In this document: in pieces, positions 1 through 9,955 of the stretch
How the letters are laid out: every line of letters begins with the position of its first letter
How positions within the stretch are numbered: the first letter of the stretch is position 1
Assembly (NCBI RefSeq): GCF_007990505.1
Contig: NZ_AP019822.1
Span: 930,001 to 994,000, forward strand
Source: Pseudoleptotrichia goodfellowii
GTDB taxonomy: Bacteria > Fusobacteriota > Fusobacteriia > Fusobacteriales > Leptotrichiaceae
Reading direction: 5' to 3'
DNA: 64,000 bases
Made by a program: the position numbers and the translations under genes
Notes under the pieces: model-generated
Seen by the model: the letters and a program-made list of their open reading frames with translations, nothing else
What the model was told of the DNA's origin: nothing
Database searches by the model: none

Positions 1-2
1 AA

Positions 3-542
3 AACTGTAGAATTACAGCTTTTGAATTAATGAAGGATTTTGTTTCTGTAGGCAATCCTGAAATAAAAAATACTGAGCAATTATTCATGGATCAGGATTC
101 TTTGAAAAATTTTCCTGTGAAAATCTTTACTGACAAAGAAAAACAGCAGTTTGAGAGCCTTTTTTCTTCAATAGAAACTGAAAATACAAAAGATTTTGCA
201 ACACATATAAGGAAAGTCAAAGAAGATTGGGAAAAGAAAAATATTAAATTTTCAAATAAAAATAAAATTTCAATGATTTCAGTGTTTTTTCATTCTGAAA
301 TCACGCCGAAAGAAAGCTTTTTATTTATAGGTCATGTGGGAGTTTTGGTACCGTCTTCTGACGGTAGGTTTTTGTTCATCGAGAAATTAGCTTTTCAGGA
401 ACCTTATCAGGCACTGAAATTTGACAATGTACTTCAGTTGAATGATTATTTATTGAATAAATACGACGTGGAATACGGTCAACCTAATGCAAGACCGTTT
501 ATAATGGAAAATGGAGATCCTCTCCTTATGTATCATCCGTAG
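3..542 (+). CDS. DUF4300 family protein, C-terminal part (cut by window start)
   Basis: The reading frame is open back to the first bases of the window: codons from position 3 read NCRITAF and then ELMKDF, so the ATG at 30 is internal and the true start lies upstream. The visible part matches my memory of the DUF4300 family (secreted or lipoprotein-type proteins of Firmicutes and fusobacteria), including the ending QPNARPFIMENGDPLLMYHP and the central block VGVLVPSSDGRFLFIEKLAFQEPY. The function of the family is not known to me. The N-terminal export signal expected for the family is outside the window. No clear terminator follows the stop codon. Confidence 0.75.
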   Translation, partial: NCRITAFELMKDFVSVGNPEIKNTEQLFMDQDSLKNFPVKIFTDKEKQQFESLFSSIETENTKDFATHIRKVKEDWEKKNIKFSNKNKISMISVFFHSEITPKESFLFIGHVGVLVPSSDGRFLFIEKLAFQEPYQALKFDNVLQLNDYLLNKYDVEYGQPNARPFIMENGDPLLMYHP

Positions 543-623
543 AAATATTTGAAACATATTAAACTCAGTAACAAAGAATTAAAAAAATAAATAAAAATAG
601 AAGAAAGGAGAAGTATGATTTAA

Positions 624-1211
624 ATGAAAATAAGAAATATTTCTGTAATTTTAGTAATGTTATTTATGGTATTTTCCATAAATTCGGAATCATACAGCAA
701 AAAAATGAAAATGGATGTAAAAATTAAAACGAACAAAGGAGAAATCAATTTAAGACTTTTTCCTGAAAAATCACCTGTTACAGTAGCGAGTTTTGTTAAT
801 TTGATAAAACACGGTTATTATAACGGACTTAAATTTCACAGAGTTATAGAAGATTTTATGGCTCAAGGAGGAGATCCTACAGGTACCGGTATGGGAGGAC
901 CCGGATACAGATTTGAAGATGAAGTGAAAAACGGTCTTGACTTTTCGACACCCGGCAAATTGGCAATGGCAAATGCAGGTCCCGGAACAAACGGAAGCCA
1001 ATTTTTCATAACTACAGTTCCTACAGAATGGCTTACAGGAAAACATACTATTTTCGGAGAAGTAGCATCGGATAAAGATCTGGAAGTAGTAAAATCTCTT
1101 TCAAACGGTGATGTAATGGAAACTGTTACAGTAAGCGGCAGCGGAATAGATGAATTTTTGAGTAAATACAAAGATAGAATAAGCGAGTGGAATAAAGCTT
1201 TGGGGTATTAG
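624..1211 (+). CDS. Exported cyclophilin-type peptidyl-prolyl isomerase
   Basis: This cyclophilin catalyses cis-trans isomerisation of prolyl bonds and probably acts outside the cytoplasmic membrane. Residues 1-22 form a hydrophobic signal sequence. The cyclophilin fold follows, with [14 protein letters not shown] (residues 71-84, including the catalytic-type Arg73), [10 protein letters not shown] and the late GKHTIFGEV block. At 195 residues it is a minimal one-domain enzyme plus signal. The start is unusual: GGAG at 607-610 is ideally spaced for an ATG at 615 that reads ATG ATT TAA, and the real ATG at 624 directly follows that stop, so re-initiation is possible. A terminator hairpin follows at 1239-1285. 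Confidence 0.93.
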   Translation: MKIRNISVILVMLFMVFSINSESYSKKMKMDVKIKTNKGEINLRLFPEKSPVTVASFVNLIKHGYYNGLKFHRVIEDFMAQGGDPTGTGMGGPGYRFEDEVKNGLDFSTPGKLAMANAGPGTNGSQFFITTVPTEWLTGKHTIFGEVASDKDLEVVKSLSNGDVMETVTVSGSGIDEFLSKYKDRISEWNKALGY

Positions 1212-1238
1212 AATTTTAGAAAGATTTGTATTCTTAGT

Positions 1239-1285
1239 AATCCTGCTATTTGTAGTCAATATGACTTCATTTAGCAGGATTTTTA
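1239..1285 (+). terminator. Rho-independent terminator of the cyclophilin gene
   Basis: AATCCTGCT (1239-1247) pairs perfectly with AGCAGGATT (1273-1281) and a short T-run follows. An inner AGTCA/TGACT pairing extends the stem. Confidence 0.8.
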
Positions 1286-1333
1286 AATATAAAAAAGTTA
1301 ATAGTAGAAAATTTTATTTTAGAAAGTTTTGTT

Positions 1334-1495
1334 GAATTAGTTATAAAATACGCGATTAATAACTTTTGCTATTTGATTTAATTTTTTCTCATCTATTATA
1401 TTAACAATATAAAATACGCGATTAGTGACTTAGCGGAATATTCAGTGGAATCAATGAAATATTCAATTAACAATATAAAATACGCGATTAGTGAC
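1334..1495 (-). CRISPR. Short inverted CRISPR array: 3 repeats, 2 spacers
   Basis: Three 30-nt units lie at 1466-1495, 1400-1429 and 1334-1363, exactly 66 bp apart, separated by two unrelated 36-nt spacers (1430-1465 and 1364-1399). Read on the minus strand the repeat begins GTCACTAATCGCG and ends ATATTGTTAAT. The first two units are identical. The leader-distal unit begins GTTATTAATCGCG and decays at its 3' end, as terminal repeats usually do. Aligned to the large array at 10439-10994, 20 of 30 positions match and the 66-bp period is the same. The adjoining sequence at 1496-1677 is homologous to the leader of the large array. This is a second, small array read away from the cas operon. Confidence 0.88.
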
Positions 1496-1677
1496 TCTAC
1501 TAAAGATATTATAATATTTATAATACCATTTTTTATTCAATTTGTCGAACTTATTTTTTTAAATTTTTATTCTTATTTTTGGAATTATATTTTTTAAAAT
1601 TCTTAAATCTAATTAAGGAAAACAACACTTTAAAATTTTCTGTCAAACTTAGAAAAATTTTATGCTATTGAAGACAG
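1496..1677 (-). promoter_or_regulatory. CRISPR leader of the left array (homologous to right leader)
   Basis: On the minus strand this region aligns along its whole length with 10250-10438. Shared blocks include CTGTC...TTCAATA...GACAG at the far end, GTTTT(C/T)CTT(A/G)ATT in the middle, AAAAAAATAAGTTCGACAAA, and a repeat-proximal ATTATAAATATTAT...TTTAGTA. A promoter candidate TTCGAC (complement of 1544-1549) lies 18 nt before TATTAT (complement of 1520-1525); the same boxes and spacing occur in the right leader. Confidence 0.82.
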
Positions 1678-1734
1678 ACAGATTTAAAAAATAGAGGTTT
1701 ATTAATAATTTTTTCTTTTTTGTTGAAGAAATGG

Positions 1735-1762
1735 TTGAAAAAACTAAAAATCAGGGTATAAT
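1735..1762 (+). promoter_or_regulatory. Predicted cas operon promoter
   Basis: TTGAAA (1735-1740), a 16-bp spacer and TATAAT (1757-1762) lie about 50 bp before the cas6 start, just beyond the left leader. Confidence 0.72.
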
Positions 1763-1810
1763 AAATTATGAAAATTGGTTATAATAATTTTAGAAGGGAG
1801 AATGAAGAAT

Positions 1811-2539
1811 ATGAGATTTAAAATAGCATGTGAAGTAACGGAGGGTGAAGCTTTTTCACAAGATTATCGTAGAAATATTTTACGTATGCTAAAAACAGGA
1901 TTAGATAGATATGAAGATATATTTGAAGATTTTTTTGGGTCAAATAAATTAAAAAAGTATTGTTGGTCTGTTTATTTTAAAAATTCTATATTTCAAGGGG
2001 ATAAAATATATCTTCAAGGAGAAAAAAAAGAATTTTTTATAAACTTTTCAGTATTTGATAATGGGGATGCAATTAATATTTTTAATGCTTTTATGAATAT
2101 TAAATATAGAGAAATTGATATTTCTAAAGAACTGAGAGTAAAAGTATCAAATGTAATTAAATTGCCAACAAAAGAAGTGAGTGGTGAATTTTTTAGAGCC
2201 AAAGTAATGTCACCTATAATTTGCAGAGATCATAATCAGGAAACAGGAAAAGACAGCTATTATACAGGAAGTGAAGAGGAATTTATTCCAATAATAAAAA
2301 GAAATTTGTACTTGGAGATGAGAGAAAAATATGGAGATTATGTGGAAAGAGATATTGAAAAACTGGTAATTGAAACGAAAGAATTAAAAAAAACAGTTTC
2401 CAAATTTTACGGTAAATTAATAGACGGTTCTATAGGTATAATCGAGTTGCAAGGGAAAAATTATTTGCTCAATTATATTTACAGTGCGGGTTTAGGTTCT
2501 ATAAGAGGGAGCGGTTACGGATTATTGGAAATTGTTTAA
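1811..2539 (+). CDS. cas6: CRISPR pre-crRNA endonuclease Cas6
   Basis: Cas6 cuts the repeat transcript to make crRNAs that keep an 8-nt repeat tag. The protein begins MRFKIACEVTEG, typical of the first RAMP strand, and ends in the family's glycine-rich loop AGLGSIRGSGYGLLEIV. The frame is open from a TTG at 1775, and an ATG lies at 1802, but AAGGGAG at 1794-1800 is correctly spaced only for the ATG at 1811, giving 242 residues. It is the first gene of the cas operon, 18 nt before cas8b. It would have to process both repeat types in the locus, which differ in the region 3' to the central repeat bases. Confidence 0.9.
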   Translation: MRFKIACEVTEGEAFSQDYRRNILRMLKTGLDRYEDIFEDFFGSNKLKKYCWSVYFKNSIFQGDKIYLQGEKKEFFINFSVFDNGDAINIFNAFMNIKYREIDISKELRVKVSNVIKLPTKEVSGEFFRAKVMSPIICRDHNQETGKDSYYTGSEEEFIPIIKRNLYLEMREKYGDYVERDIEKLVIETKELKKTVSKFYGKLIDGSIGIIELQGKNYLLNYIYSAGLGSIRGSGYGLLEIV

Positions 2540-2557
2540 CAGAAAGGAGGAGAAGAA

Positions 2558-4306
2558 ATGAGTGAAAAAATAGAAATACGGATGTCTAATTGGCTTTTTA
2601 ATGCAGGACTTTTGGGGTTTTATAATGTATTGGGAGGAAAAGTTGCAGAAGAGAAAGGAGAAATAGAAATTTCAGAAGACGGTCAATCGTTGATATTTGA
2701 TTCTGGTATGCTTGAAAATTTTGAATATAAATATTTTGATTTTTTTCTGAAAAGATATAATAAAATATTGCCTTACGGTAAAATACTTGATTTTGAGGAT
2801 TATATTGATGATTTTTTATCAGGAAAAAGAGAAAATTTTAGTCTTAAAGAAGTTGATTATGTAAATTCTCAAATAGAATTGGTCAAAAAATCTTTAAAAT
2901 CAAACAGTTATCAGTCTACATATGATTTTGTTGAAAATAATGGAAAAGAAAAAATGTTGAATTTGGAAAAAGAAATAAAAAAAGTAAAAAAACCAAAAGA
3001 CAATGTAACATCTGAAACTGTTGAAGAGATAAAAGAAGTCTTTGGACAATTGAAAGAAGTGATGAATTTTTTCAAGAAGACTGTAAAAAATGAAGACGGA
3101 TATGAAAAAAAATATTTAGCAGCCAAAAATATTGTTTATCTTATAATTAATAACAGCTGGAACGGAGTATCTTTTTTAAATAGAGCAAATGCTGCAAAAG
3201 ACGTCTATGAAGAGTATAAGTCATATTTTGTAATCCCGGCAATAGAATATATTAATAAAGATAAATCAAAATTCAAGTATAAATGCAGTATTTCAAATAT
3301 GTCAATGGAAAATTATAAAAATACTTTAGGTTTTTTAAATCAAACGGGATTTGATATTGCAAGAAAGCCTTCCCATGTATGGAATTTCACTAATGATATA
3401 GCAATAACACCTTTGATAATATTGATCCTCTCGTGTATTCCTGCGGGATTTATTTACGAAATAAATAAAGGAATGTTTGTAAATGCCAATTTTAATTTTG
3501 ATCAACTTGAAAGAATAAATAACGGAATAGCAAATTCTATATTTGTTCAGGAACAGGAAGAAAAAAAGATAAATTTATACAGAAATTTGTTAAAAGAATT
3601 TGAGACTAATACAAATGACACTAAATATGAAATATCTGATATTCAGGTAGTGAGATTAGAAAATGAAACATACAGATTCAGCTTATTATCAAAAAATATA
3701 TTATATTTATTACATGAAAATAAAGATAAACTTGACAGATTACTTGGCAAGTATTATAAAGATTATGATAAATATTTTAATTTATACGATGAAACAATAA
3801 GAGAATTATTAAATAATCAGAATTTATTTTCTTTAATAAATAAACTTTGTTATTATAAAATTTCTAAAAATAAATCTGCATATTATAATGGACTAAATAT
3901 GTCCGATTTGGTAAAAATAAATATGAACTATATCAGGAGGTTAAGAAAAATGGAGAATAATGAAGATAAAAGAACTGAATTATCCGAGAAAGACATTGAA
4001 ATGATTAGAACAAATGCTTATTATTTTAGAAAAGATTATATTGGAAAAAGTGGAAATGATAAGAAAATAGGAGGATTATTGTACAGATTACAAAATGCAC
4101 TCAGAATAAATGATGTAGATATGTTTATGGATGCTTTGATTTCAGCTCATGCTTATGCGGGAAAAGGGGTACACAAGTTATTTAACAGAGCATTGATTGA
4201 TGATGAAGATTTTCAGACGTTAGGGCATGCTTTTTTAATAGGACTATTGGAAGATGGCAAAAAAGATGATGAAAATAAAGATAATAAAAAAGAAGGGAAT
4301 GAATAG
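2558..4306 (+). CDS. cas8b: Type I-B Cascade large subunit Cas8b (Cst1-like)
   Basis: Position between cas6 and cas7, 582-residue length and N-terminus (RMSNWLFNAGLLGFYNVL) fit the Cas8b1/Cst1 family, the large Cascade subunit that recognises the PAM. Cst1 proteins are named for paired CxxC motifs. Here the corresponding area shows only a single Cys243 (YKCSISNMS), so the zinc ribbon looks lost. Residues 465-582 form a helical C-terminal segment preceded by a strong internal ribosome site and are annotated separately as Cas11b. A full AAAGGAGG site precedes the ATG, and the stop is 2 nt from cas7, indicating coupled translation. Family assignment is by pattern and context; sequence similarity within Cas8 is low. 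Confidence 0.82.
   Translation: MSEKIEIRMSNWLFNAGLLGFYNVLGGKVAEEKGEIEISEDGQSLIFDSGMLENFEYKYFDFFLKRYNKILPYGKILDFEDYIDDFLSGKRENFSLKEVDYVNSQIELVKKSLKSNSYQSTYDFVENNGKEKMLNLEKEIKKVKKPKDNVTSETVEEIKEVFGQLKEVMNFFKKTVKNEDGYEKKYLAAKNIVYLIINNSWNGVSFLNRANAAKDVYEEYKSYFVIPAIEYINKDKSKFKYKCSISNMSMENYKNTLGFLNQTGFDIARKPSHVWNFTNDIAITPLIILILSCIPAGFIYEINKGMFVNANFNFDQLERINNGIANSIFVQEQEEKKINLYRNLLKEFETNTNDTKYEISDIQVVRLENETYRFSLLSKNILYLLHENKDKLDRLLGKYYKDYDKYFNLYDETIRELLNNQNLFSLINKLCYYKISKNKSAYYNGLNMSDLVKINMNYIRRLRKMENNEDKRTELSEKDIEMIRTNAYYFRKDYIGKSGNDKKIGGLLYRLQNALRINDVDMFMDALISAHAYAGKGVHKLFNRALIDDEDFQTLGHAFLIGLLEDGKKDDENKDNKKEGNE
3950..4306 (+). CDS. cas11b: Predicted Cascade small subunit Cas11b from internal start in cas8b
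   Basis: Inside cas8b a perfect AGGAGG (3935-3940) stands 9 nt before an in-frame ATG at 3950 (codon 465). The product would be 118 residues, beginning MENNEDKRTELSEKDIE, rich in helix formers and ending in a Lys/Glu/Asp-rich tail. Type I-B, I-C and I-D systems that lack a separate cas11 gene are known to make the small subunit from an internal start in the large-subunit gene. No separate cas11 gene is present here. The Shine-Dalgarno is directly visible; actual translation is inferred. Confidence 0.78.
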   Translation: MENNEDKRTELSEKDIEMIRTNAYYFRKDYIGKSGNDKKIGGLLYRLQNALRINDVDMFMDALISAHAYAGKGVHKLFNRALIDDEDFQTLGHAFLIGLLEDGKKDDENKDNKKEGNE

Positions 4307-4308
4307 TT

Positions 4309-5950
<1,642 letters not shown>

Positions 5951-5974
5951 AAAAGTATAAAAGGAGTTTATGAA

Positions 5975-8416
5975 ATGAAAAATCAATTTTTGGCAAAGTC
6001 CACAGGTGAAACAATTCTGACACATACCGGCAATTTAATAAAAAATTTTGAATTATTATTAAAATTATATCCTAATATTAACGTGGATAAAAGACTTTTA
6101 TTATTGGCATGTATATATCATGATTTAGGAAAGATAAATATAAAATTTCAAAGAAAACTATTTAAAAAAAATGATGAAATTCAAATTCCGCATGGTCTTT
6201 TAAGTACAGCTTTTATAAATTCAAGAGATTTAATAAAAGAGCAGGGGTTCAGTAAATCGGATATAAAAGTGTTGGCTTATTCAGTAGCATTACATCATGA
6301 AAGAGATCTTTCAGAAATAGAAGATAAAGATTTAAAAGATGAAGTAGAGTTAATGAATAAAGAAACTTTTGATTTTACAAAAGTCTTAAGAAATTTAGAA
6401 GAAGAATATATAAGATATTTAAAAGATAATAGAATTCAGGAAGTGAATAATAATATAAGAGTATTTAATATTATAAATGATGATATTAAATTAAGAGTAT
6501 TAAGCAAAGGATTTTATAAATTACATGAAAGAATGTATTCTGTAGATGCTTTGGCTACAAAAGAAGAATCAATGGAAGCTTTTAAAAAGTATATTATGGT
6601 AAAAGGCTTGCTAAATAAAATCGATTATGCGGCAAGCTCGGGATTGACTGTCGAATATGAGAATAACTTTCTGGAAAAAAGTATGAATGATTTTTTGCAG
6701 AATGTTCTGAAAAAATACGATAGTAACAATGACTGGAATGATTTGCAGAAATTCATGATTAATAACAGAGACAGTAATGTAATCGTTGTTGCACAAACAG
6801 GTTTTGGAAAAACTGAAGCAGGATTGTTATGGATAGGAAATAATAAAGGGTTTTTTACATTACCTTTGAGAGTAGCGATAAATTCGATTTATAAAAGAAT
6901 AAAAGAGCAGATTTTAAAAGACGATATTACTAAAGATGAGCTTACTGATAAATTAGGATTACTTCATTCGGACTTTAGAAGCGAATATTTGAAAAGATTT
7001 GAAGAAAAGAAAGATAAAGAAATAGAAGAAAGTGATTTTACTGAAGAAAGACTTGATGAATATATAGGAAAAACAAAGCAGCTTTCTTTGCCTCTTACTG
7101 TATGCACTATTGATCAGATTTTTGATTTTGTTTACAGGGCTCCTGGATTTGAAATGAAAGCATCTATATTAGCCTATTCCAAAATAGTAATTGATGAAAT
7201 TCAAATGTATTCTCCAAATTTAGTAGCTTCATTAATATACGGAATTAAATTTATCACAGATCTGGGAGGAAAATTTGCAATAATGACTGCAACATTGCCG
7301 GGAATTATAAAAACTTTGCTTGAAAAAGAAAATGTTTCATTTGTTACTACTTCTCCTTTTGTTAATAATAAAATAAGACATAAAGTAAAAATTGAGAATG
7401 ATGTTATAAATGCTGAATTTATAAAACAAAGATATAAAAATAACAAAATTCTGGTCGTTTGCAACACAGTGAAAAAATCTAAAGAAATATATGATGAACT
7501 TAAGGAAATAGGAGTTTCCGGAAATGAGATAAATTTACTTCATAGTAGATTTATAAAAAAAGACAGGTTTCAAAAAGAAAATGAAATTACAAAATTTGCT
7601 TCTCCGAAGAGATTTTCAGAAAAAGAAAGAAGAATAGAGGAAAATATAAGAGAAAGTGGCATATGGATAGGAACTCAAGTAGTTGAAGCATCTCTAGATA
7701 TAGATTTTGATGTGTTGATTACGGAGTTATCCGATTTAAACGGCTTATTTCAAAGAATGGGAAGATGTTACAGAAGTAGAACATTGAAACCTGAGGACGG
7801 ATATAATTGTTTTGTATTTACAGATAATTGCAGTGGTATAGGTAAATCGGAGAGAAGTGTTATAGATGAGGAGATTCATGAAAAATCCAAGGAAAAACTT
7901 TTAAATGTTGACGGAATATTGACAGAAGAGATGAAACTGTCTATGATAGATGAAGTTTACTCTTATGAAAGTCTTAAAGAAACTCAATATTGTCAAACTA
8001 TAGAAGAGAAATTAAGAGCTTTAAAATTTTATATAATAGAATACGAAATGAGTAAAGAGAAAGTAAAAGAAATTTTTAGAGATATTCATTCAATAGATGT
8101 AATTCCTATGCCGATATATAAAGAGAATGAAGATGAGATTACTGAAAATATAGAAATTTTACAGAAGACTTATAAAGATTGTTCTGATATAGAGAGAAAA
8201 AAGTTAAAACTGGATAAAATAAGAGCGAGAAATGAAATAAGTCAACTAAAAGTGAGTGTACCTCAATATGACTTTGATGAAAGTGATTATAATACTGTTG
8301 AAATAAATAAATATGAGGAAATATTTGTGATGAACTGTGATTATTCCTTTGAAAGAGGTATAGAAATTATAAAAAAATCTAAAAAATTAGATTTTGAAGA
8401 AGATTTATGTTTTTAA
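5975..8416 (+). CDS. cas3: CRISPR nuclease-helicase Cas3 (HD plus SF2 helicase)
   Basis: Cas3 is recruited by target-bound Cascade to unwind and degrade DNA. An N-terminal HD nuclease domain shows His17, the His49-Asp50 pair in IYHDLGK, PHGLLS and LHHERD. The SF2 helicase follows with QTGFGKTEAG (near residue 277), a DEIQ Walker B variant in VIDEIQMY (near 405), MTATLP (near 437) and the motif VI block LFQRMGRCYR (near 592). The 813 residues match an intact HD-helicase fusion. AAGGAG precedes a two-codon ATG AAA TGA at 5970 that overlaps the ATG at 5975, a second example in this window of a start-stop just before a gene. Confidence 0.95.
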   Translation: MKNQFLAKSTGETILTHTGNLIKNFELLLKLYPNINVDKRLLLLACIYHDLGKINIKFQRKLFKKNDEIQIPHGLLSTAFINSRDLIKEQGFSKSDIKVLAYSVALHHERDLSEIEDKDLKDEVELMNKETFDFTKVLRNLEEEYIRYLKDNRIQEVNNNIRVFNIINDDIKLRVLSKGFYKLHERMYSVDALATKEESMEAFKKYIMVKGLLNKIDYAASSGLTVEYENNFLEKSMNDFLQNVLKKYDSNNDWNDLQKFMINNRDSNVIVVAQTGFGKTEAGLLWIGNNKGFFTLPLRVAINSIYKRIKEQILKDDITKDELTDKLGLLHSDFRSEYLKRFEEKKDKEIEESDFTEERLDEYIGKTKQLSLPLTVCTIDQIFDFVYRAPGFEMKASILAYSKIVIDEIQMYSPNLVASLIYGIKFITDLGGKFAIMTATLPGIIKTLLEKENVSFVTTSPFVNNKIRHKVKIENDVINAEFIKQRYKNNKILVVCNTVKKSKEIYDELKEIGVSGNEINLLHSRFIKKDRFQKENEITKFASPKRFSEKERRIEENIRESGIWIGTQVVEASLDIDFDVLITELSDLNGLFQRMGRCYRSRTLKPEDGYNCFVFTDNCSGIGKSERSVIDEEIHEKSKEKLLNVDGILTEEMKLSMIDEVYSYESLKETQYCQTIEEKLRALKFYIIEYEMSKEKVKEIFRDIHSIDVIPMPIYKENEDEITENIEILQKTYKDCSDIERKKLKLDKIRARNEISQLKVSVPQYDFDESDYNTVEINKYEEIFVMNCDYSFERGIEIIKKSKKLDFEEDLCF

Positions 8417-8442
8417 ATACACTGGATAAAGGTGAATTTATT

Positions 8443-8931
8443 ATGAGAATATCGGGATTAATGATAAATTATTATTTTATCTGTAAAAGAAAATTATGGT
8501 GTTTGGCAAAAAATATTAATTTGGAAGAGACAAATGAAAATGTAAAAATGGGTAAATTAATAGATGAAAGCAGATATGCTCTTGAAACTAAGCAAATAAT
8601 GATAGAAGGAACTGTAAATATTGATTTTATAAGGAACTGGAAAGTGGTTCATGAAGTGAAAAAGAGCAAAGCTATTGAGGAAGCTGCAATTTGGCAAGTG
8701 AAGTATTATATTTATTTTTTGAAGAAAAGAGGGATAGATATAGAAAAGGGAATAATTGATTATCCTGAAATAAGAGAAAGAAAAGAAGTTATTTTATCTG
8801 AAGAAGATGAAGTATATTTAGAAAAAGTTTTAAAAGATATAGAACAAATATGTCAAAGTGAGATTTCTCCCCGAGTTATAAATGATAAAGTTTGTAAAAA
8901 ATGTGCATATTATGAATATTGTTATATTTAG
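8443..8931 (+). CDS. cas4: CRISPR adaptation exonuclease Cas4
   Basis: Cas4 is a RecB-like nuclease with an iron-sulfur cluster that trims prespacers and helps PAM selection. The four cluster cysteines are visible as Cys14 (ICKRKLW) and Cys151, Cys154 and Cys160 (VCKKCAYYEYC). The nuclease core shows HEVKKSK and the AAIWQVKYYIYFLKKRG helix. The frame opens at 8407 inside cas3, but AAAGGTG at 8428-8434 fits the ATG at 8443 and gives the standard N-terminus MRISGLMINYYF. The 162 residues are typical of I-B Cas4. cas1 follows 30 nt later. Confidence 0.93.
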   Translation: MRISGLMINYYFICKRKLWCLAKNINLEETNENVKMGKLIDESRYALETKQIMIEGTVNIDFIRNWKVVHEVKKSKAIEEAAIWQVKYYIYFLKKRGIDIEKGIIDYPEIRERKEVILSEEDEVYLEKVLKDIEQICQSEISPRVINDKVCKKCAYYEYCYI

Positions 8932-8961
8932 TGGGAATCTGTATTTCAGAGGTGGTTAAAT

Positions 8962-9954
8962 ATGTCTGAGAGTTATTTTATATTTTCAAATGGAGAATTA
9001 AAGAGGAAAGACAACGTTGTGAGGATAACTGCTGCAGATGGTAGATTTAAAGATATAAAAGTGGAAATGACAAGAGATATATACCTGTTTGGAGAAGTAT
9101 CTCTTAATACAAAATGTTTAAATTATTTGGCAACGTTGAAAATACCCGTACACGTATTTAATTATTACGGATTTTATACAGGAACATTTTATCCTAAAGA
9201 AACTAATGTTTCAGGAAAATTATTTGTTAAACAGGTAGAAAATTATACAAATAATGAAAAAAGAATTGAGCTTGCACAGCTAATAATAGACGCTGCAAGT
9301 GCTAATATTTTAAGAAATTTGAGATATTATCAGGAAAGAGGAAAAGAACTTGAAGAAATAATAGAGCAGATAAAAGCTCTGAAAAAAGGGATTTTCAGAA
9401 CAGAAAATGTGGAAGAACTTATGGGAATTGAGGGAACTATAAGAAAAACTTATTACGATAGCTGGAATATAATAGTCAATCAGGAAATAGATTTTGAAAA
9501 AAGAGTAAAAAGACCGCCCGATAATATGATTAATACTATGATTTCTTTTCTGAATACACTTGTTTATACAGCGTGTCTTTCAGAAATATATGTGAGTCAG
9601 TTAAATCCTACAATAAGCTATTTACATAGTGTAGGAGAAAGAAGGTTTTCACTATCTCTTGATATTGCTGAGGTTTTCAAGCCTTTGCTTGCAGATAGAA
9701 TTATTTTTTCTTTGTTAAATAAAAAAATGATAACGGAAAAAGATTTTGTAAAAGATTCAAATTATTTTTATATGAAAGAAAAAGCCCAGAAATTGATTTT
9801 AAAAACGTTTAATGAAAGATTGGAAACGACTATAAGACACAGAGATTTAAACAGAAATGTTTCGTACAGAAGATTGATGCGTCTTGAGGCGTATAAGTTA
9901 GTAAAGCATTTAATGGAAGATAAAAAGTATGAAGGTTTTAAAATATGGTGGTAA
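8962..9954 (+). CDS. cas1: CRISPR integrase Cas1 (I-B type)
   Basis: Cas1 integrates new spacers at the leader-proximal repeat together with Cas2. Metal ligands of the family are all visible: Glu157 in MGIEGTIRKTYY, His222 in SYLHSVGERRFSLSLDIAE, and Asp234/Glu237 ahead of FKPLLADR. The 330 residues are full length. AGAGGTGG provides the ribosome site. With two different leader-repeat pairs beside it, this one Cas1-Cas2 pair may act on either array. Confidence 0.96.
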   Translation: MSESYFIFSNGELKRKDNVVRITAADGRFKDIKVEMTRDIYLFGEVSLNTKCLNYLATLKIPVHVFNYYGFYTGTFYPKETNVSGKLFVKQVENYTNNEKRIELAQLIIDAASANILRNLRYYQERGKELEEIIEQIKALKKGIFRTENVEELMGIEGTIRKTYYDSWNIIVNQEIDFEKRVKRPPDNMINTMISFLNTLVYTACLSEIYVSQLNPTISYLHSVGERRFSLSLDIAEVFKPLLADRIIFSLLNKKMITEKDFVKDSNYFYMKEKAQKLILKTFNERLETTIRHRDLNRNVSYRRLMRLEAYKLVKHLMEDKKYEGFKIWW

Positions 9955-9955
9955 T

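Noticed and set aside
1334-1496. Simple tandem or degenerate AT repeat rather than a CRISPR array
   Set aside because: The constant 66-bp period, unrelated 36-nt spacers, terminal decay and homologous leader are CRISPR features, so the simple-repeat reading was dropped.
1497-1810. Long inverted repeats of a transposon around the cas operon
   Set aside because: The inverted copies are the two CRISPR leaders. No transposase, target duplication or terminal-repeat structure beyond the leaders was seen, so cassette transposition is not supported.
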